A DNA stretch of 64,000 nucleotides from Nibrella viscosa (GCF_039541875.1 NZ_BAABHB010000014.1:142502-206501), one strand, 5' to 3'. Positions 23,683 through 32,963 are shown, counted from the first letter of the stretch. The notes: generated by a model not told the origin, from the letters alone. Made by a program: numbers and translations.

Positions 23683-24870
23683 TCAGGTGTTTACGTGTTG
23701 ATAAAAGGATTCTATTTGCTGATTCAGGCTCAGGAGTTCATATTCCGACAGCAGCGTACTGCGCCGGGCTGCGTCGATCCGACGGACCAGCGCCGTTACG
23801 TCTTCGTCGGGTACGCCACTTTTGCGGGCCAGGGTTTCGGCAAAGCTTTTGTCGAGTACCGTTGTGTTCAATCCAAACTGCTCGCGCACGTACGCCAGAA
23901 AGTATTGAATTTTTTTTCGGGCCAGGTTATCGTGGTCTCCCTGGTGAAAATACAACCGGCCAATGGTTTGTACAAACTCCAGCGACGTATTGCGGGGCGG
24001 CTCCACTACCGGTATGATGCGCTGGGTACGTTTACCCGCAAAGATGGCGTATAACAGCAAACCGAACAACACCAGGTAATAGGCCCAGATGAGCGCCGGT
24101 TGGGTAAAAATAAACCGAAACACAGACTCCTGGTCTTCGTCAAAACGCCCCTGTTTCATAAATTCGTCCCAGTAAGTAGGGCGGGGCGGCAGGTAGGAGA
24201 GCGCTTTAAAGGCATACTCCGAGGTGGCGGGGTTGAGAACGTAATAATTGGTGAAGGCCAGGGGCAGGTTATGAATATAAAAATGGCCCTGGCCGTGCCT
24301 GATTTGGATAAAAACCGGCTCCCGGCGGGCATTCCGACCAAGTACCGTAATACCTGCCGGGCGGGTCAGCGCCAAGTAGTTGCGTCCGTCGTCGTGGCGG
24401 AAAATATAGCCGCCCGGTTTCCGAAGTGCCGGGTTGGTGAAGTTATTGACCAGGGCGGTATCGACCAGTTTAGGCGCTTTTTCTTCGGTTCTAAAGCCCA
24501 GCACATTCGCTAGGGAGTCCGGAAAATAATAGGCCGAAATAAAGACATCACTGCCCTGATTCACGTACCGGAGCAGCAGCCGGATGTCGGACTGACTGGC
24601 AGCAAAGCCCCGGCAGACGAAGATATAATTGCCAGGGATTGATACAGTACGCTTCGAAAGGTGATTATAGATCGGAATGCGCAAACTGGTCACCAACCGT
24701 TGCTGCATTATATCGGGCAATAGCTCATACAACGCCCTTGTCCCGAACGGAATTTTATCCTTGTTCATGTAGGACTCTTTCCAGTCGATGGGCTTCGGGC
24801 GGTAATACTCGAAAAGGGTGTAGCCAATTACTGTTGCCAGCAGAATCAGCAGGTATTTATTTGGTCTCAC
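23683..24870 (-). CDS. DUF4350 domain membrane protein
   Basis: A 395-residue protein. One N-terminal helix (YLLILLATVIGYTLFEYY) is followed by the DUF4350 domain (residues about 30-230: KIPFGTRALYELLPDI, NYIFVCRGFAASQSDIRLLLRYV, GSDVFISAYYFPD). A second helix near residue 260-280 (FTQPALIWAYYLVLFGLLLYAIFAG) leads to a cytoplasmic helical tail. DUF4350 resembles the ThuA/GATase-like fold; its role in MoxR operons is unknown. It lies between moxR and the DUF4129 gene with gaps of 27 and 53 bases. Confidence 0.82.
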   Translation of the reverse strand: MRPNKYLLILLATVIGYTLFEYYRPKPIDWKESYMNKDKIPFGTRALYELLPDIMQQRLVTSLRIPIYNHLSKRTVSIPGNYIFVCRGFAASQSDIRLLLRYVNQGSDVFISAYYFPDSLANVLGFRTEEKAPKLVDTALVNNFTNPALRKPGGYIFRHDDGRNYLALTRPAGITVLGRNARREPVFIQIRHGQGHFYIHNLPLAFTNYYVLNPATSEYAFKALSYLPPRPTYWDEFMKQGRFDEDQESVFRFIFTQPALIWAYYLVLFGLLLYAIFAGKRTQRIIPVVEPPRNTSLEFVQTIGRLYFHQGDHDNLARKKIQYFLAYVREQFGLNTTVLDKSFAETLARKSGVPDEDVTALVRRIDAARRSTLLSEYELLSLNQQIESFYQHVNT

Positions 24871-24923
24871 CAGTTAAAAAGTTCAAAGGTGTAGCACCGG
24901 CCTTAGCGTCAGTAGGCGCTCTC

Positions 24924-25688
24924 TTAGCGACTCTGTGGCTTGGCGTGCAGTTGCAATTGTTCGTCAAAGTCATGAAAGTCGGCCTGTACCCGTTCAAACG
25001 TCTGCTGGTCAACGGGGAAATCGCCGTACCAGGCAAAATCAAATGCGGTTGTCAGCAATTCAAAGTCAGCCTGCAAGGGGCTTGTTTGCAATTCGTAAAC
25101 ATACTGCCGGTTGGTTTTATCCGGCTGCCAGTCAATCAGTTCCTGATCGGTAAGTTGCTTCAGGGTACGCAGGTATAGCAGCCGCACGGCCAGTCGGTAG
25201 TTACCCCGGCGGATAACCTCGTCCAGGGCTTCGCCAAAGTTGATTTCGTGAATATTGCTGGTTACCTGCTCATAGGGCAGGGGAGAGGGCGCTGCCTTCC
25301 GGGGAAGCAGAAACCCCAGCACCTCGGCTTTGATAAGCAGGTATATGCTGTAGCCGACAATTACCGCCAGAAACACATACTGCCAGAAGTTCCGGTAAGC
25401 GGTACTGCGCAGAAAATCAGCTATCGACTTCTGGATCCAGAACCAGAACTTCAGCAGCGGGTTGTCGAGTGGGCGGGTGTCTCGCTGGTACTGGTAATCC
25501 CGGCTGGTCCGATACTCCTGTAGCTTTTCGGCGGCCGGGTAGCGTACCTGCATCGGCTGCCGGTCGTCCCGGCCGGGAAACGTGGTATCGGTAGGTACCT
25601 TTGCAGGTTGAGCCACAGCCGGGCTTACGGTCAGCAGCAGCCACACCAGCAGCCGACCAGTCAGCCGGAGTTTAATAATCGCCTTCAT
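24924..25688 (-). CDS. DUF4129 domain membrane protein
   Basis: A 254-residue protein with a signal peptide (MKAIIKLRLTGRLLVWLLLT, cleavage near AVAQ), a transmembrane helix near residues 105-130 (NFWQYVFLAVIVGYSIYLLI) and the C-terminal DUF4129 domain (YRLAVRLLYLRTLKQLTDQE, then WQPDKTNRQYVYEL). ATG 25688 is chosen because it opens the signal peptide; the open frame extends upstream only through the neighbouring gene. The start overlaps the upstream gene's end by 17 bases, which suggests coupling. DUF4129 proteins are regular members of MoxR/SpoIIM operons. Confidence 0.85.
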   Translation of the reverse strand: MKAIIKLRLTGRLLVWLLLTVSPAVAQPAKVPTDTTFPGRDDRQPMQVRYPAAEKLQEYRTSRDYQYQRDTRPLDNPLLKFWFWIQKSIADFLRSTAYRNFWQYVFLAVIVGYSIYLLIKAEVLGFLLPRKAAPSPLPYEQVTSNIHEINFGEALDEVIRRGNYRLAVRLLYLRTLKQLTDQELIDWQPDKTNRQYVYELQTSPLQADFELLTTAFDFAWYGDFPVDQQTFERVQADFHDFDEQLQLHAKPQSR

Positions 25689-26556
25689 CCTGCGCTGTAG
25701 GTCGGGTAAACGAAGTCCCAATCGTGTCGATGGCCGACAGCAGGCCGGTGCCTTCCTGGCGTTCGACCAGATTAAAATACTGGAAACCAATGGCCAGGGC
25801 CACCAGGGCCGATAACAACGTAACGCCTACGGTGCTGATGGCGCTGACCAGGACCGTCACGATTGCCGGGGTGTTCGGCAGTATTTTCAGCGCCGTCAAG
25901 ATGTTGACTAAGGCTGCGGGTATGGAGAAACCAAAACCAAGCACCAGAACAATAAGGGCCATGATAACCAGCAGGCCGAAGGTTGACCACCACTTATCTG
26001 AGATGAGCTGAAAACAGCGGCTGATGGTTCTGCTCAGGCCGGACTTCTCGAATACCGTCACCGGCAGCGCCAGGGACAGCACCACGCCGATGTATATGCC
26101 AGGAATAATTATAAAAACAAAGCCCAGCAGCGCTAACCAGAACGACACAAAGGTAATCCAGAGCGACCGGCCCAGCGCCGATACAATTTCGGGCCAGATT
26201 ACACCCGCGTCGATAAAGACACTGGCGTTCCGGTTGTATAGGTATAAATGGCTATAGACTACCAGACTGGCAATCAGGTTGGCCAGGATTTTCAGAATAT
26301 TGGAAAGAAAGAATATACTAAAACCACCTTTATAAAGAATACTTATCTGATCGCCCGCCGAGGGTGCATCACTGCCGAACGGAGATTGCCCGGTGAGCAG
26401 TTCCGATTGGAAAACCCCTTCTGCAATACCTGCCAGGAGCGCTACCGGACCGGCAATGTACAGCAGCGCCGGCAGCAGGCTCCGGAAATTTTGGGTGGTG
26501 TAGGCAAACGTGGCGTTTATTTTTTCGCCAAAATCGCGTTCCTGAAAAAGGTGCAT
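25672..26556 (-). CDS. Polytopic membrane protein of the MoxR/SpoIIM operon
   Basis: A 294-residue protein with about six transmembrane helices (for example LLPALLYIAGPVALLAGIAE, SLWITFVSFWLALLGFVFII and WSTFGLLVIMALIVLVLGFG). The start RDFGEKINATFAYTTQNFRSL and the central VTVFEKSGLSRTISRCFQLI resemble the membrane domain found with glycerophosphodiesterases and DUF975/DUF4013-type proteins. I cannot assign a function. It lies 33 bases after the SpoIIM gene and overlaps the DUF4129 gene. Confidence 0.7.
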   Translation of the reverse strand: MHLFQERDFGEKINATFAYTTQNFRSLLPALLYIAGPVALLAGIAEGVFQSELLTGQSPFGSDAPSAGDQISILYKGGFSIFFLSNILKILANLIASLVVYSHLYLYNRNASVFIDAGVIWPEIVSALGRSLWITFVSFWLALLGFVFIIIPGIYIGVVLSLALPVTVFEKSGLSRTISRCFQLISDKWWSTFGLLVIMALIVLVLGFGFSIPAALVNILTALKILPNTPAIVTVLVSAISTVGVTLLSALVALAIGFQYFNLVERQEGTGLLSAIDTIGTSFTRPTAQDEGDY

Positions 26557-26589
26557 ACGTCGATTGGGTAAGAGGAGGAGAGGATATTG

Positions 26590-27534
26590 TTAGGGCTGGC
26601 GGACGGTATTGAGCCGGATCGGGTAAATGATAAAATACCAGATGATAAAAGCCGCCGAACTCAGGATAATAGCCAGGCTGACCGCCGGATGCAGCGTCAG
26701 GCGGGTCACAAAGCTCTCCAGAAAGCCGGCCGCTATAAAGATCGGCACCAGGCCAACGCAGATTTTCAGGCCCTGCCGGGCACCGCGAACAAACGACTCC
26801 CGTCGGGAATAGGTGCCGGGAAACAGCAGACTATTGCCCAGGGTCAGGCCGGCGCAACCGGCAATGATAATCGCCGAAATCTCCAGGGTTCCGTGAATCC
26901 AGATTTTCAGCACCGACTCCAGCAGCAACCCCTGTTCATAGAAAAAATACTGAAACGAGCCCAGCATAACGCCGTTGCTGAACAAGACGGCAATGGTGCC
27001 GAACGAGGCCACCAGACCCAGCACAAAGGTCCGAAGCGACACGTAGATATTGTTCAGCGTGATCTGTAAGAACATGGTTGCCTGATCGCTGCCGCCGTAA
27101 ACCCCCAGCGGATCACCTTTTTTGATGTTTTCCAGCGTCATGTTCACGTAGTCATCGCCCATAATCAGGCGCACAAACGTATCGTCGTTGGCAGCCGACA
27201 CCCATCCGAGCAGACAGGCGACAAAAAAGATGATAAACGAAACTGCCAGCAGCCGGTGCGACTGCCGGAAGAGCAGCGGCAGCTCATACTGCCAGAAGGT
27301 GATGAAGCGGCTGCTGTCTTCGCGTTTGCTTTGCATCAGGCCCCGGTGCATCTGCGCAGCCAGCCCGTTGAGGTAGCGCGTGACGGCAGACTCCGGATAA
27401 AACGTCCGGGCGTACGACAAATCATCGGTAAGTTCGATATACCGCTCCGTCAGTTCGTCCGGGTCTCTGGTCGGGTTGTCTTCTATAGCCTGCCACCTGG
27501 GCGTATTTCGTTTGATAAAGACCGGTTCACGCAT
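26590..27534 (-). CDS. SpoIIM/DUF95 family membrane protein
   Basis: A 314-residue protein. The N-terminal 95 residues are cytoplasmic and helical (WQAIEDNPTRDPDELTERYI, then LNGLAAQMHRGL). They are followed by about five helices with the SpoIIM-type core (FVLGLVASFGTIAVLFSNGV and IHGTLEISAIIIAGCAGLTL). In Bacillus SpoIIM acts in forespore engulfment; Bacteroidota do not sporulate, so here the gene marks a MoxR-type envelope operon of unknown role. It is the first gene of the operon, with a promoter at 27578-27604. Confidence 0.88.
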   Translation of the reverse strand: MREPVFIKRNTPRWQAIEDNPTRDPDELTERYIELTDDLSYARTFYPESAVTRYLNGLAAQMHRGLMQSKREDSSRFITFWQYELPLLFRQSHRLLAVSFIIFFVACLLGWVSAANDDTFVRLIMGDDYVNMTLENIKKGDPLGVYGGSDQATMFLQITLNNIYVSLRTFVLGLVASFGTIAVLFSNGVMLGSFQYFFYEQGLLLESVLKIWIHGTLEISAIIIAGCAGLTLGNSLLFPGTYSRRESFVRGARQGLKICVGLVPIFIAAGFLESFVTRLTLHPAVSLAIILSSAAFIIWYFIIYPIRLNTVRQP

Positions 27535-27577
27535 AGTGAGTACGCCAAAAATCAGCGCGAAAGAAACGCTATGTTGC

Positions 27578-27604
27578 CAAATATAGCTAAGTTCGCTATA
27601 CCAA
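27578..27604 (-). promoter_or_regulatory. Promoter of the SpoIIM-MoxR operon
   Basis: On the minus strand TTG (27604-27602) and TATATTTG (27585-27578) are 16 bases apart, slightly short of the usual 17-23. A small inverted repeat, TATAGC (27582-27587) with GCTATA (27595-27600), overlaps the spacer and could be an operator. Confidence 0.5.
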
Positions 27605-27657
27605 TTTTGGTTTAAAACGGCTCTTTTCCCAATTTGTCGCCAGTTTTTTTGCGATCT

Positions 27658-28356
27658 ATGTCAGTTACCATCCAAACGTCTCAAAATGTACTGCTCGAAT
27701 ATGAACCCGCCAGCATTGGGGAACGAATCATGGCTACACTTATCGACTACCTGGTGTTTATCGGCTGGGTGCTGCTGGTCATTTTTGTGCCGGTCGGGGT
27801 GCTGAAACTAAACCCGAATACATTTTATGTAGTCCTGATGCTCTTGCCCCTGCTGTTTTACGACCTCATCTGCGAGTGGCAGCTTAACGGACAGACGCTC
27901 GGGAAAATTGCGATGGATATTCGGGTGGTGATGCTCAACGGCTCCCAGCCAAGCCTGGGCGCATATCTGATCCGGTGGCTGCTCCGGATCGTTGATACCC
28001 GGTTGCTGGGTGGGCTGGTGGCGGTTATTGCCATTGCGGCCAACGGCAAAGGGCAGCGGCTGGGCGATATGGCCGCCGGAACCACCGTAGTGAAAACCAA
28101 AGCGAAGGTATCGCTGGCTGATGTGACCTATCAATCGTTACCCGAAACCTATGAAGTGCAGTTTCCCGATGTACGTCTCCTCACCGACCGGGACATTCAG
28201 ATTGTGCGGGAGGCCATGCGTCGGGGTAGCGAAGCCGTGGTGACCCGAACGGCAGAGCGTGTTAAAGAGGTAACCGGCATCCGGACCGATCTGCCTGCCC
28301 GTGCATTTCTGAAAATAGTGATCGACGATTACCAGACATTGGCTGCCAGAGAATAA
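27658..28356 (+). CDS. RDD family membrane protein
   Basis: A 232-residue protein with the RDD domain in residues about 15-150: ASIGERIMATLIDYLVF (the R and D signature residues), NGQTLGKIAMDIRVVM, and a third helix ending GDMAAGTTVVKTK. The C-terminal 80 residues are soluble. RDD proteins are small membrane proteins, some linked to ion or sodium exchange. The gene diverges from the SpoIIM operon, a pairing often seen, so a joint role is likely (inference). ATG 27658 is preferred to the in-frame TTG 27634. Confidence 0.87.
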   Translation: MSVTIQTSQNVLLEYEPASIGERIMATLIDYLVFIGWVLLVIFVPVGVLKLNPNTFYVVLMLLPLLFYDLICEWQLNGQTLGKIAMDIRVVMLNGSQPSLGAYLIRWLLRIVDTRLLGGLVAVIAIAANGKGQRLGDMAAGTTVVKTKAKVSLADVTYQSLPETYEVQFPDVRLLTDRDIQIVREAMRRGSEAVVTRTAERVKEVTGIRTDLPARAFLKIVIDDYQTLAARE

Positions 28357-28448
28357 TGCGTTCCCCCGTTTCCGGATTAGAGAGGCAGATACGGTTGTAC
28401 CCTGCCCATAACCAGTTCCGGTGCTGCGGAACTCCCGGCTAAACCTCG

Positions 28449-28456
28449 TATTTTTG
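28449..28456 (+). promoter_or_regulatory. -7 element (TATTTTTG) of the M20 peptidase gene
   Basis: A perfect TAnnTTTG. It implies a transcript start near 28462 and rules out the first possible start of the open frame at 28421. Confidence 0.5.
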
Positions 28457-28498
28457 TGCCTGTCTACCTTAAAACCGGCAGCAATGCTGGCACTGATT

Positions 28499-29686
28499 AT
28501 GAACCTTCAGGAAAACATAAAATCACTCGCCCGGCAGTACGCTCCGGATATTGTAGCCAATCGGCGGCACCTCCATGCCAACCCGGAGTTGTCGTTTCAC
28601 GAATATAACACCGCCCGGTTTGTGGCCAATGAACTTAAGGCTATCGGCCTGCAACCGCAGGAAGGTGTAGCCAATACTGGCCTGGTGGCCATTATTGCAG
28701 GGCGTAACCCGCAGAGCCGGGTAGTTGGTCTGCGAGCCGATATGGACGCTCTGCCTATTCACGAAGCCAATGACGTATCCTATAAATCGACAGTGGCGGG
28801 GGTTATGCACGCCTGTGGTCATGATGTGCATACGTCGTCGCTGCTCGGTACGGCCCGTATCCTGAACGTCCTGCGCGACCAGTTCGAAGGTACGGTAAAG
28901 CTGGTGTTCCAGCCGGCAGAGGAGAAAGCCCCCGGCGGAGCCTCGCTGATGATTAAAGAGGGTGTACTGGAAAACCCCGCCCCGGCCAGTATGCTGGGGC
29001 AGCATGTTGCCCCCAATGTGCCGGTGGGTAAAATCGGTTTTCGGGAGGGTATGTACATGGCCAGCACGGATGAGCTGTACCTGACCGTAAAAGGAAAGGG
29101 TGGTCACGGGGCCATGCCCGATCAGTTGATCGACCCGGTGCTGATAGCTTCGCACATCATCGTTTCGTTACAGCAGATCATCAGCCGCAACCGCAAGCCG
29201 GCCAACCCATCGGTGCTGTCGTTTGGGCGGTTTATTGCCGATGGCGTGACGAATGTGATTCCGAACGAAGTGACCATTCAGGGTACTTTCCGCTGCATGG
29301 ACGAAGAATGGCGCGAGGACGGGTTGCGCCGGATGAAGAAAATGGCCGAAGGCATTGCCGAGGCTATGGGAGGAAGCTGCGAATTTGACGTTGTGCGCGG
29401 TTATCCGTTCCTGAAGAATCACCCTGAACTGACCCGCCGGATGCGCTCCGCTGCGGTGGATTATATGGGAGCTGATAACGTTATTGACCTGGACCTCTGG
29501 ATGGCGGGCGAAGACTTTGCGTTTTACTCGCAGGTAGTCGACTCCTGCTTTTACCGGCTTGGTACCCGCAATGAAGCACTGGGCATTGTCTCCGGTGTTC
29601 ATACCCCTACCTTCGACATTGATGAGTCTGCCCTTGAAACAGGCGCCGGTCTGATGGCGTGGCTGGCGGTGCAGGAACTGATGTAA
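28499..29686 (+). CDS. M20 family metallo-amidohydrolase
   Basis: A 395-residue member of the M20D amidohydrolase group (IAA-amino acid or N-acyl amino acid hydrolases, hippurate hydrolase). Motifs: IVANRRHLHANPELSFHEY at the start, LRADMDALPIHEAN, GVMHACGHDVHTSSLLGTA, LVFQPAEEKAPGG and GGHGAMPDQLIDPVLIA. These hold the dinuclear metal ligands (C/H in ACGHD, EE in AEEK). The substrate is unknown. ATG 28499 is chosen because of the -7 box at 28449-28456; ATG 28484 in the same frame is also possible. A strong terminator follows. Confidence 0.9.
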   Translation: MNLQENIKSLARQYAPDIVANRRHLHANPELSFHEYNTARFVANELKAIGLQPQEGVANTGLVAIIAGRNPQSRVVGLRADMDALPIHEANDVSYKSTVAGVMHACGHDVHTSSLLGTARILNVLRDQFEGTVKLVFQPAEEKAPGGASLMIKEGVLENPAPASMLGQHVAPNVPVGKIGFREGMYMASTDELYLTVKGKGGHGAMPDQLIDPVLIASHIIVSLQQIISRNRKPANPSVLSFGRFIADGVTNVIPNEVTIQGTFRCMDEEWREDGLRRMKKMAEGIAEAMGGSCEFDVVRGYPFLKNHPELTRRMRSAAVDYMGADNVIDLDLWMAGEDFAFYSQVVDSCFYRLGTRNEALGIVSGVHTPTFDIDESALETGAGLMAWLAVQELM

Positions 29687-29705
29687 TGCTGGTGGACTTA
29701 CCAAC

Positions 29706-29738
29706 AAAAAAGCCTCCGATTGCGTCGGAGGCTTTTTT
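29706..29738. terminator. Bidirectional terminator
   Basis: AAAAAAGCCTCCGA (29706-29719) pairs perfectly with TCGGAGGCTTTTTT (29725-29738) around a 5-base loop. It serves the convergent M20 peptidase and PpiD genes. Confidence 0.93.
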
Positions 29739-29755
29739 CTATGCTCTACAGGCTA

Positions 29756-31870
29756 CTAATAAAACTTAGCCCGGCGGTCTTCAATCTTGGCGGCATCCTT
29801 GATGGCTTCGTTGATATAAAAGCCCGTACGGGAAGCTACATTCTGCTGAATCTGGTTTTTATACTGCGCGTAATCAGCAATGGCCGGAGCCGGCGTTATT
29901 TGCTGAGGCTCTACAATCAGTACCCCGCTTTCACCGGCAATCGGCTTCGAGCGCTTACCCGGTTTCAGACCAAACGCACGACCAAGGCCGGCTGGATCGA
30001 TACCTGCACTGCGGAGGAAACCCGTTGCCAGGTTAATGTTTTCGGCGGTCTCCACAATCGCACCGGCACCGTACTTCTGCGCAATGCTCTCCAGGCTACC
30101 GTTGGCGTTGCCCAGCTTACTGATTATTTGCTCTGCTTTCAGTTGGTTACGCACCTTAGCGGTCAGTTCTGCCCGGTAGTCCTCAACCTGTACATCGTCC
30201 TTATTGGTTTTGCCGGTCAGTACAGCAACTACGTACTGGTCACCAACTTCAAACGGCTCCGATACATCGCCGATTGATGTCTTATCGTCGAAAGCCCAGC
30301 GAACAACCTGACGGGCATCAGCCAGGGCGTTAATGTTGGTAGCGGTTTCCGGAATCCGTTCGGCGGTAGCGGCAATCAGGTTCCGGTCTTCCTTAACTTT
30401 CTTATCAAAATCGTCCCGGTTATTGGCTTCAGCGGCAAACTGATCGGCCCGGCGCAGGGCTTCATCGCGGGTGATCTGGCTTGGGGTGATGGTCTTGCCG
30501 ATAGCCGCTACGCGATACAGCGTATTCGTTTTCGGCTCGGTTACCTTAAGGATGTGGTAGCCGTATTGCGTTTCAACTATCCGGGGAATAACACCCGTGC
30601 CGTTGAAATTGAAAACGGCTTCTTCAAACGGCTTCACCATCTGACCGTTGTTTTTAAAGTAACCCAGGTCACCACCGTTCTGAGCCGAACCATCGGCACT
30701 GTTCGCTGCCGCCAGGGCTTCAAAGCTGGCGCCCCCTACAATCTGCTTGAGCAGAGCTTCGGCTTGCCGACGGGCCTGCGCCTTTGCGGAGTCGGTCTGC
30801 GCAAACGGACGAATCAGGATATGGCTGGCCCGAACTGTGTAATTGGTGTCTTTCTTGGTGCCGCCGTACTTATAGATAAAATAAGTATTACCCTCTTTGT
30901 ACGGGCCGTAGATACCACCCGGCGAGAACGTCGGAATAGCGTTGCGGAGTTGCTCCGGCATCTCACCGGCGGTCATGTATAGCGGCAACGGTACATCGCT
31001 GTTCAGGCGGGCAAAGGATGAATCATTCGGGGCAGCACCCAGGCCGCGGGCCAGTGACTTGATCTGGTTGTACAGCGCTACGCTATCCTCACCAGATGGG
31101 TTAACCGCAAAGGTAACGTACTGAATACTCCGGGTATCAGCACCGGGAAACTCATCCTTGTGATTATTCAGGTACTCCTTCAGTTGGGAGTCGGTTACTT
31201 TCACCGTTGTGTCGTTGATGGTATAGTACGGCACATACAAAAATTTAACATCGGCTTTGGTATTCTGAGCCTCATATTCCTTTTTCGCTTCGGCCGTAGT
31301 CGCAAAAACCGACAGGCGCATCAGGTTTTCGTATTTTTCCCGCAGACGGTCGGCAGACAGGTTCTTCTCAAAATTAGCCCAGGCCAATTGTTGCTGAGGG
31401 GGCAGGCTGCTAAGCCCTTTCAGGTAATTAACGACCAGATTCTTGTCGAAAACGCCGGTTTGAGGATTGGTAAACGCCTGGCGAACGGCGGGGCTGATGT
31501 TGGCACCCTGTACCATATCGACCAGTTCGTCATTGGTTACGGTCAGGCCCAGTTTATCAAACTGTTGCTGGTAGGCAATCTCAAAAATAAACTGATTCCA
31601 GGCCTGCTCCCGAATCTGGGTCATTTCCTGTTCGCCGGGAGCCCGGCCGGTTTGCTGCTCATACTGAGCCCGCAGTTCATCTACTTTAAGATTGAAATCC
31701 TGGTAGTCAATAGATTGCCCATCGATTTCACCAACTTTCTGGCTATTGCCGCCGAACAAGGTACTCCGGCCGCCCAGCAAATCTCCTCCTACGATGAACA
31801 GAATCAAACTCACAGCGATAATAGCCACCGCTATTCCCGATCGCTCTCTGATTTTGTTAATTAACGACAT
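29756..31870 (-). CDS. PpiD-like peptidyl-prolyl isomerase / SurA N-domain chaperone
   Basis: A 704-residue membrane-anchored periplasmic folding factor. A single N-terminal helix (GIAVAIIAVSLILFIVGGDL) is followed by a SurA-type chaperone domain (residues about 40-190) and a parvulin domain near 345-440 with ASHILIRPFAQTD, GGASFEALAAANSADGSAQN and GDLGYFKNNGQMVKPFEEAV. A long C-terminal segment follows with a second weak parvulin-like region. The layout and length are those of Bacteroidota PpiD homologues, which assist proteins leaving the Sec translocon. It probably stands alone between a terminator and the CrtA-like gene. Confidence 0.9.
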   Translation of the reverse strand: MSLINKIRERSGIAVAIIAVSLILFIVGGDLLGGRSTLFGGNSQKVGEIDGQSIDYQDFNLKVDELRAQYEQQTGRAPGEQEMTQIREQAWNQFIFEIAYQQQFDKLGLTVTNDELVDMVQGANISPAVRQAFTNPQTGVFDKNLVVNYLKGLSSLPPQQQLAWANFEKNLSADRLREKYENLMRLSVFATTAEAKKEYEAQNTKADVKFLYVPYYTINDTTVKVTDSQLKEYLNNHKDEFPGADTRSIQYVTFAVNPSGEDSVALYNQIKSLARGLGAAPNDSSFARLNSDVPLPLYMTAGEMPEQLRNAIPTFSPGGIYGPYKEGNTYFIYKYGGTKKDTNYTVRASHILIRPFAQTDSAKAQARRQAEALLKQIVGGASFEALAAANSADGSAQNGGDLGYFKNNGQMVKPFEEAVFNFNGTGVIPRIVETQYGYHILKVTEPKTNTLYRVAAIGKTITPSQITRDEALRRADQFAAEANNRDDFDKKVKEDRNLIAATAERIPETATNINALADARQVVRWAFDDKTSIGDVSEPFEVGDQYVVAVLTGKTNKDDVQVEDYRAELTAKVRNQLKAEQIISKLGNANGSLESIAQKYGAGAIVETAENINLATGFLRSAGIDPAGLGRAFGLKPGKRSKPIAGESGVLIVEPQQITPAPAIADYAQYKNQIQQNVASRTGFYINEAIKDAAKIEDRRAKFY

Positions 31871-31921
31871 GTCGGTTTTACACGAAATTTAGCCCGCAAA
31901 ATAACAATTTTTCCTGCTGGA

Positions 31922-32665
31922 TTACAAGGGCTGAGCTGAAAGAGGGCTATTATTTAATGGTAGTTGCGTTAATGGGCGGATTGAGTCAAATAGGTCACCT
32001 TCGGCGTGCAAGACCGTAAAACGGGCAAATAACTCTTCGGTATACCAATGGCGCTCACGGGTAGCCCGCACAATTTCTTTATGCCCGCTCTGGTGATAGG
32101 CAAACTGATTAATAGCGGCATCATCGCGCCAGACGCTCACCGTGCATTGCTGCACCAGCGGCTTCTCGCCAACACCCAGCGAAAACAACAGGTTGTTCCG
32201 GTGCTCTGCCAATCGCCGGCGGGCCTGTGGTACGTGCCGCCAGAAATCGAGCAGGGCACCGGTCCGGATGGTAGCGCGGGTGAGCACGGCCACCGGCAGA
32301 TTAGCCGGCGGTGTTGGGGTCTTGTCGATCGTTGTAAACGGGTTGCCACCGTTCCATTGTCCATGTGATTTCAGGGGTCTCATCCAGAGCGTGCCGGTTT
32401 GGGCGGCTTTGCGAATATAGTGGTGCCATTGATCTGCCTGGAAGAAAGTCCTGGCCGCTCGTTCGCTATCCCATACCGCCAGAAATACGTACGTTGAGAG
32501 GTCGGGAATCACCCCAAAGCCCTGCCCGCTTCCCATCATTTTCTGAAACTGGAGTCCGGTGGATTTAAAGGGTTTCATCATCCATCGTCCTATATTGGCA
32601 AAGGCATGATACCGCTGACCGGAATTATACCGAAGAACAGTAAACGTTACAATAGAAGTACTCAT
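31922..32665 (-). CDS. CrtA-like spheroidene monooxygenase family protein
   Basis: A 247-residue protein similar to spheroidene monooxygenase CrtA of carotenoid biosynthesis. Characteristic stretches are VLTRATIRTGALLDFWRHVP, SVWRDDAAINQFAYHQSGHKEI and VRATRERHWYTEELFARFTV near the C-terminus; the N-terminal half carries a first dimeric alpha-beta-barrel-like unit. CrtA oxidises C-2 of acyclic carotenoid ends. Pigmented cytophagals make ketolated carotenoids, so a pigment role is plausible (inference), but no other carotenoid gene is in the window. No signal peptide is seen. Confidence 0.75.
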   Translation of the reverse strand: MSTSIVTFTVLRYNSGQRYHAFANIGRWMMKPFKSTGLQFQKMMGSGQGFGVIPDLSTYVFLAVWDSERAARTFFQADQWHHYIRKAAQTGTLWMRPLKSHGQWNGGNPFTTIDKTPTPPANLPVAVLTRATIRTGALLDFWRHVPQARRRLAEHRNNLLFSLGVGEKPLVQQCTVSVWRDDAAINQFAYHQSGHKEIVRATRERHWYTEELFARFTVLHAEGDLFDSIRPLTQLPLNNSPLSAQPL

Positions 32666-32927
32666 TATAGCTGTCTGAGAGGTATTACCTTAGGAATAGC
32701 TCTCTGTTTTGTCTTTCTTAGAAGAACAACCCGGCTGTAGACGCCTTGTTTCTCAAGAAGCTATTTTCTTTTTTAGCCTATTAGGGTTTGCCAATACACA
32801 TTCCTGTACGTATGCATTCTCGATTGATTACCCGTCTTAGTGTGTGGCTTCGTTCAAACACATTTGTCCAACATTCACTAATGTGTTACTGGCAGGACTG
32901 TAGAAAATATGCTACACTATCGGAAAT
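32666..32927. other. Intergenic stretch upstream of the crtA-like gene
   Basis: This region is AT-rich, with stop codons in all frames and no ORF, RNA gene or repeat that I can support. It should hold the crtA-like promoter on the minus strand, but no perfect TAnnTTTG is present. Confidence 0.4.
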
Positions 32928-32963
32928 AAAAAGCCCCGCCTTCATATGAAGGCGGGGCTTTTT
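32928..32963. terminator. 36-bp perfect palindromic terminator
   Basis: AAAAAGCCCCGCCTTCAT (32928-32945) is followed directly by its exact complement to 32963. The GC-rich stem with A/T tracts at both ends makes a strong bidirectional terminator for the lipoprotein gene that ends at 32992. Confidence 0.95.

Noticed and set aside
26590..27534. Sporulation gene cluster because of SpoIIM
   Set aside because: The SpoIIM family is common in non-sporulating Bacteroidota next to MoxR and RDD genes; no other sporulation gene is present.
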